Shown here: in pieces, positions 61,362-64,000 of the stretch
Position numbering within the stretch: the stretch's first letter is position 1
Layout: each line of letters begins with the position of its first letter
DNA from: Devosia sp. A16
GTDB taxonomy: Bacteria; Pseudomonadota; Alphaproteobacteria; Rhizobiales; Devosiaceae
Reading direction: 5' to 3'
NCBI RefSeq assembly: GCF_001402915.1
Contig: NZ_CP012945.1
Location: 1,589,501 to 1,653,500, forward strand
DNA length: 64,000 nucleotides
Made by a program: the position numbers and the translations under genes
The notes under the pieces: generated by a model
What the model was told of the DNA's origin: nothing
Databases searched by the model: none
What the model saw: the letters and a program-made list of their open reading frames with translations, nothing else

Positions 61362-61544
61362 TTACGAGCTCTTGGGCTGCAGAATCTGCCGGCCGCGATA
61401 CATGCCGGTCTTCAGATCGACATGGTGCGGACGACGCAGCTCGCCCGAGTCCTTGTCTTCGACATAGGCCGGGACGGCCAGCGCATCGGCGGAGCGGCGG
61501 AAACCGCGCTTCATCGGCGAGGTCTTGCGCTTTGGCACTGCCAT
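61362..61544 (-). CDS. rpmF: 50S ribosomal protein L32
   Basis: The 60-residue basic protein starts [20 protein letters not shown], typical for alphaproteobacterial L32. The zinc-binding cysteines of some L32 proteins are absent, so it is the zinc-independent form. It has AGGAG upstream of ATG 61544. It is divergent from the prenyl synthase gene. Confidence 0.98.
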   Translation of the reverse strand: MAVPKRKTSPMKRGFRRSADALAVPAYVEDKDSGELRRPHHVDLKTGMYRGRQILQPKSS

Positions 61545-61747
61545 GGTTGTTACTCCTGGTTCAATAGCGTTTCGCCGAAGACGTTCCGGCGTCTAACAGA
61601 CAGGGTCTGTCGGGAATTGGGGGCGTCTATAGAGCACAATCGCGCCGATGGGAAGGGGCGAAATTGGCTCTTCTCGCGGTTTGCGGCGGAGTTCCTGCAC
61701 CAGCGCAAATCCGCTACAAGCGCTCGACCTCGCCGGACGCCCGAACC

Positions 61748-62653
61748 GTGACCTACTCCTTTACCGAAGATCTCGCCAGCACCGCCGCCGACATCGAGCA
61801 GGCGCTCGCTGCCCTGCTCGCCGCCCCCCGGCTGTCCGGGCCGGGAATCCCGCCCGATCGCCTGGTCGCCGCCATGCGGCATGGCAGCCTCAACGGCGGC
61901 AAACGCCTTCGTCCGCTCTTGGTCCGCCAGGCCGCCGGGGTCTTCGGCCTGGCGCCGGCCGCGACGGTCACCGCCGGCCTCGCGGTCGAGATGATCCACT
62001 GCTATTCGCTGGTGCATGACGACCTGCCGGCGATGGACGACGACGACCTGCGCCGCGGCCAACCCACCGTGCACAAGGCCTATGACGACGCAACCGCCAT
62101 CCTCGCCGGCGATGCGCTGCTGACCCATGCCTTCGGCTTGTTGGCCGACGAGACCGCCCATCGCGACCCCGCCATCCGCGTTCGCCTTGTCACCGAGCTG
62201 GCGGCCGGCGCCGGCGCCGGCGGCATGGTCGGCGGGCAGATGCGTGACATCGAGGGCGAGACCAGCTTCCTCACCGAGCGCGCCATTGCCCAGATGCAGG
62301 CGATGAAGACCGGCGCGCTGATCCGCGCGGCCGTGCGGATGGGCGCTATCCTGGGCGGGGCGTCCGATGCCGACCTGGCCCATCTCACCACCTATGCCGA
62401 GGCCGCCGGCCGCGCCTTTCAGCTGGCCGACGACATCCTCGACGTCACCGCCTCGGCTGAAGCGCTCGGCAAAGCCACCGGCAAGGATGCCGACGCCGGC
62501 AAGCAGACCATCGTCGCCCGCATCGGCGTCGAAGCGGCACAACGCCAGCTTGCCGAAGTGATCCACGACGCGCTGAGCGCCCTGCTACCCTTCGACCAGC
62601 GTGCCGACGGGTTGCGGGCGACCGCCCGGTTCTTCGCCGAGCGCGAGAGCTAG
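61748..62653 (+). CDS. ispA: Polyprenyl synthetase (farnesyl diphosphate synthase type)
   Basis: The 301-residue prenyltransferase has the first Asp-rich motif DDLPAMDDDDLRRG (from about 91) and the second DDILD near residue 230. The two residues between the first and last Asp pairs and the GGKRLRPLLV start are typical of short-chain (C15/C20) bacterial synthases of the IspA type. It uses IPP and DMAPP. GTG 61748 is the likely start. A divergent 203-bp region separates it from rpmF. ispG close by on the other strand supports isoprenoid metabolism. Confidence 0.92.
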   Translation: MTYSFTEDLASTAADIEQALAALLAAPRLSGPGIPPDRLVAAMRHGSLNGGKRLRPLLVRQAAGVFGLAPAATVTAGLAVEMIHCYSLVHDDLPAMDDDDLRRGQPTVHKAYDDATAILAGDALLTHAFGLLADETAHRDPAIRVRLVTELAAGAGAGGMVGGQMRDIEGETSFLTERAIAQMQAMKTGALIRAAVRMGAILGGASDADLAHLTTYAEAAGRAFQLADDILDVTASAEALGKATGKDADAGKQTIVARIGVEAAQRQLAEVIHDALSALLPFDQRADGLRATARFFAERES

Positions 62654-62682
62654 TCAGCTGATCACTGCCGGCGCCGGTGGCT

Positions 62683-62797
62683 GTGGACCCCCACCCTTGA
62701 TCCCTCCCCGCCAGGGGGAGGGAGATGCGGACTGCGATGCTGGTGTGAGGGTCTCCCTCCCCCTTGCGGGGAGGGGACAGGGGTGGGAGTCGGCCCG
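62683..62797. repeat. Inverted-repeat element, family B copy 5
   Basis: GGACCCCCACCCTTGATCCC and GGGGACAGGGGTGGGAGTC are the outer arms. The core shares TGTGAGGGTCTCCCT with 15303-15433. It lies between convergent prenyl synthase and the small membrane-peptide gene. Confidence 0.88.
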
Positions 62798-62834
62798 CGC
62801 CGGCGCCAGAGTTGTCCCCAAAGCCGGCCCGGCC

Positions 62835-62957
62835 CTACTGCTGCCTGAGATTCCCCGTCAGCCACAGCACGACGAGCAGCACCACCAGCACTCCGAGCCA
62901 GAGCCAGCGCCGGCGCGCCGCTTCACCGGTGAACAGCCAGTCGCGCCACCGGCTCAT
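62835..62957 (-). CDS. Small single-helix membrane protein coupled to ispG
   Basis: The 40-residue protein reads [20 protein letters not shown] followed by a hydrophobic helix ([14 protein letters not shown]). The start ATG 62957 overlaps the ispG stop by 4 bases (ATGA), which argues for real translation. The basic N-terminus predicts an N-in orientation. No family is recognised. Confidence 0.65.
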   Translation of the reverse strand: MSRWRDWLFTGEAARRRWLWLGVLVVLLVVLWLTGNLRQQ

Positions 62958-64000
62958 TCGGCGGCGGTCTTCTCGGCGGTGCCGAAGCGCTTCTCGATAT
63001 AGTCGGCAACCATGCCCTTGAACTGCTCGGCGACGTCGGCGCCGCGCAGCGTCGCGACCTTCTGGCCGTCGACGAATACCGGCGCCGCCGGGGTTTCGCC
63101 GGTGCCGGGGAGAGAGATGCCGATATTGGCGTGCTTGCTCTCCCCCGGGCCGTTGACGATGCAGCCCATCACCGCGACCGACAGGGTCTCGACACCCGGA
63201 TAGCGTTCCTTCCATTCCGGCATGGAGGCGCTGAGATGATCCTGGATTTCCTTGGCCAGCACCTGGAAGGTCTGGCTGGTGGTGCGACCGCAGCCGGGGC
63301 AGGCCGCCACCACCGGCAGGAACTGCCTGAAGCCCATGGTCTGCAGCAACTCCTGCGCCACCCGCACTTCCTGCGTGCGGTCGCCGCCCGGCTCGGGCGT
63401 CAACGACACCCGGATGGTGTCGCCGATTCCCTGCTGCAGCAGGATCCCCATCGCCGCCGACGAGGCGACGATGCCCTTCGAGCCCATGCCGGCTTCGGTC
63501 AGTCCCAGGTGCAGCGCGTAGTCGCAGCGCGCCGCCAGATCCTGGTACACGGCGATCAGGTGCTGGACGTCCGACACCTTGGTCGAAAGAATGATCTTGT
63601 CGCGCCCGAGCCCGAGGTCTTCGGCGCGCTGCGCCGAGAGCAGCGCCGACTGGATGATCGCCTCGCGCTGCACCGCCGCCGCGGAAACCGGCGCCGCCGA
63701 AGCCGAATTCTCATCCATCAGCCGGGTCAGCAGCTCCTCGTCGAGCGACCCCCAGTTCACCCCGATACGCACCGGCTTGTCATACTTCATCGCCAGCTCG
63801 ATCAGCGTTGCGAACTGCGTATCGCGTTTCGCCTTGAAGCCGACATTGCCCGGATTGATGCGGTATTTCGCCAGCGCTTCGGCGGCAGCCGGATGATCGG
63901 TCAGGAGCTTGTGGCCGATATAGTGGAAGTCTCCCACGATCGGCACATTGATGCCGCGCGCCGCTAGCCGGTCACGGATGTGCGGCACCGCGGCGGCCGC
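62954..64000 (-). CDS. ispG: 4-hydroxy-3-methylbut-2-enyl diphosphate synthase (partial, N-terminus outside window)
   Basis: The frame runs off the right edge; the visible 348 residues begin [15 protein letters not shown], a segment known from the middle of the N-terminal TIM barrel, so roughly 60-75 residues are missing. Visible features are [24 protein letters not shown], and the [4Fe-4S] ligands in [13 protein letters not shown] and [12 protein letters not shown]. It is the penultimate MEP-pathway enzyme and supplies IPP/DMAPP for the prenyl synthase nearby. Confidence 0.96.
   Translation of the reverse strand, partial: AAAAVPHIRDRLAARGINVPIVGDFHYIGHKLLTDHPAAAEALAKYRINPGNVGFKAKRDTQFATLIELAMKYDKPVRIGVNWGSLDEELLTRLMDENSASAAPVSAAAVQREAIIQSALLSAQRAEDLGLGRDKIILSTKVSDVQHLIAVYQDLAARCDYALHLGLTEAGMGSKGIVASSAAMGILLQQGIGDTIRVSLTPEPGGDRTQEVRVAQELLQTMGFRQFLPVVAACPGCGRTTSQTFQVLAKEIQDHLSASMPEWKERYPGVETLSVAVMGCIVNGPGESKHANIGISLPGTGETPAAPVFVDGQKVATLRGADVAEQFKGMVADYIEKRFGTAEKTAAE

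Overview
The window is a high-GC, gene-dense, chromosome-like segment from an alphaproteobacterium of the order Hyphomicrobiales (Rhizobiales). Gene content and order fit this group: helicase - S4 protein - FdxA - CarD at the left end; CpdR with an MJ0042 zinc-ribbon protein divergent from ftsEX; ChaC - DUF2125 - tyrC - hisC; PduO-type cobO next to a twin-transmembrane protein. A Devosia-like genus is my best guess, but that rests on remembered synteny, not on a search. No phage, plasmid, IS element, transposase, CRISPR array or rRNA operon is visible. There are two tRNA genes, tRNA-Arg(CCT) and tRNA-Leu(CAA).

Layout. 1-3.4 kb: helicase C-terminus, S4 protein, ferredoxin, a candidate small RNA, CarD, NUDIX. 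3.4-6.9 kb: DUF1295/DUF1365/FAD-oxidoreductase operon with divergent DUF2177. 7-14.7 kb: envelope genes (M48 lipoprotein, nuclease, L,D-transpeptidase, CAP lipoprotein, TusA, D,D-carboxypeptidase) and tRNA-Arg. 14.7-25.2 kb: accessory regulator-target pairs (PfpI/YafY, GH3 glucosidase, HxlR-AAC(3), MerR-aldo/keto reductase, SDR/TetR, MATE, SDR). 25.4-34.5 kb: AzlCD, stress protein, tRNA-Leu, cyclodeaminase, DUF72, DsbB, ArsR-SRPBCC-hydrolase, HNH, esterase-DNA glycosylase, gluQ. 34.6-41.1 kb: epimerase/LysR, HIG1-like protein, cobO, rhomboid, YjfB-like pair, acetyltransferase, PfkB, TlpA. 41.1-51.5 kb: argH, ChaC-like, lysA, lrgAB, AlkZ-like protein, cpdR/zinc ribbon, ftsEX, plsC. 51.6-64 kb: DUF2125, tyrC, hisC, methyltransferase/gloB, a frameshifted GNAT gene, fumC, rpmF, farnesyl diphosphate synthase and the start-truncated ispG.

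Much of this is housekeeping: lysine and arginine synthesis (lysA, argH), tyrosine and histidine synthesis (tyrC, hisC), isoprenoids (ispG and the prenyl synthase), cell division and envelope (ftsEX, plsC, dacA, LDT), TCA cycle (fumC) and translation (rpmF, gluQ, tRNAs). The accessory part is mostly small regulator-plus-enzyme units, several with an operator or promoter readable in the sequence.

The most unusual large-scale feature is a set of 14 imperfect inverted-repeat elements (four families, about 80-165 bp). Eleven lie between convergent genes, three between tandem genes and none in a divergent promoter region. They look like mobile or amplified bidirectional terminators. The only gene-free stretch over 300 bases is 1951-2329, which holds a promoter-terminator unit predicted to make a roughly 53-nt RNA.
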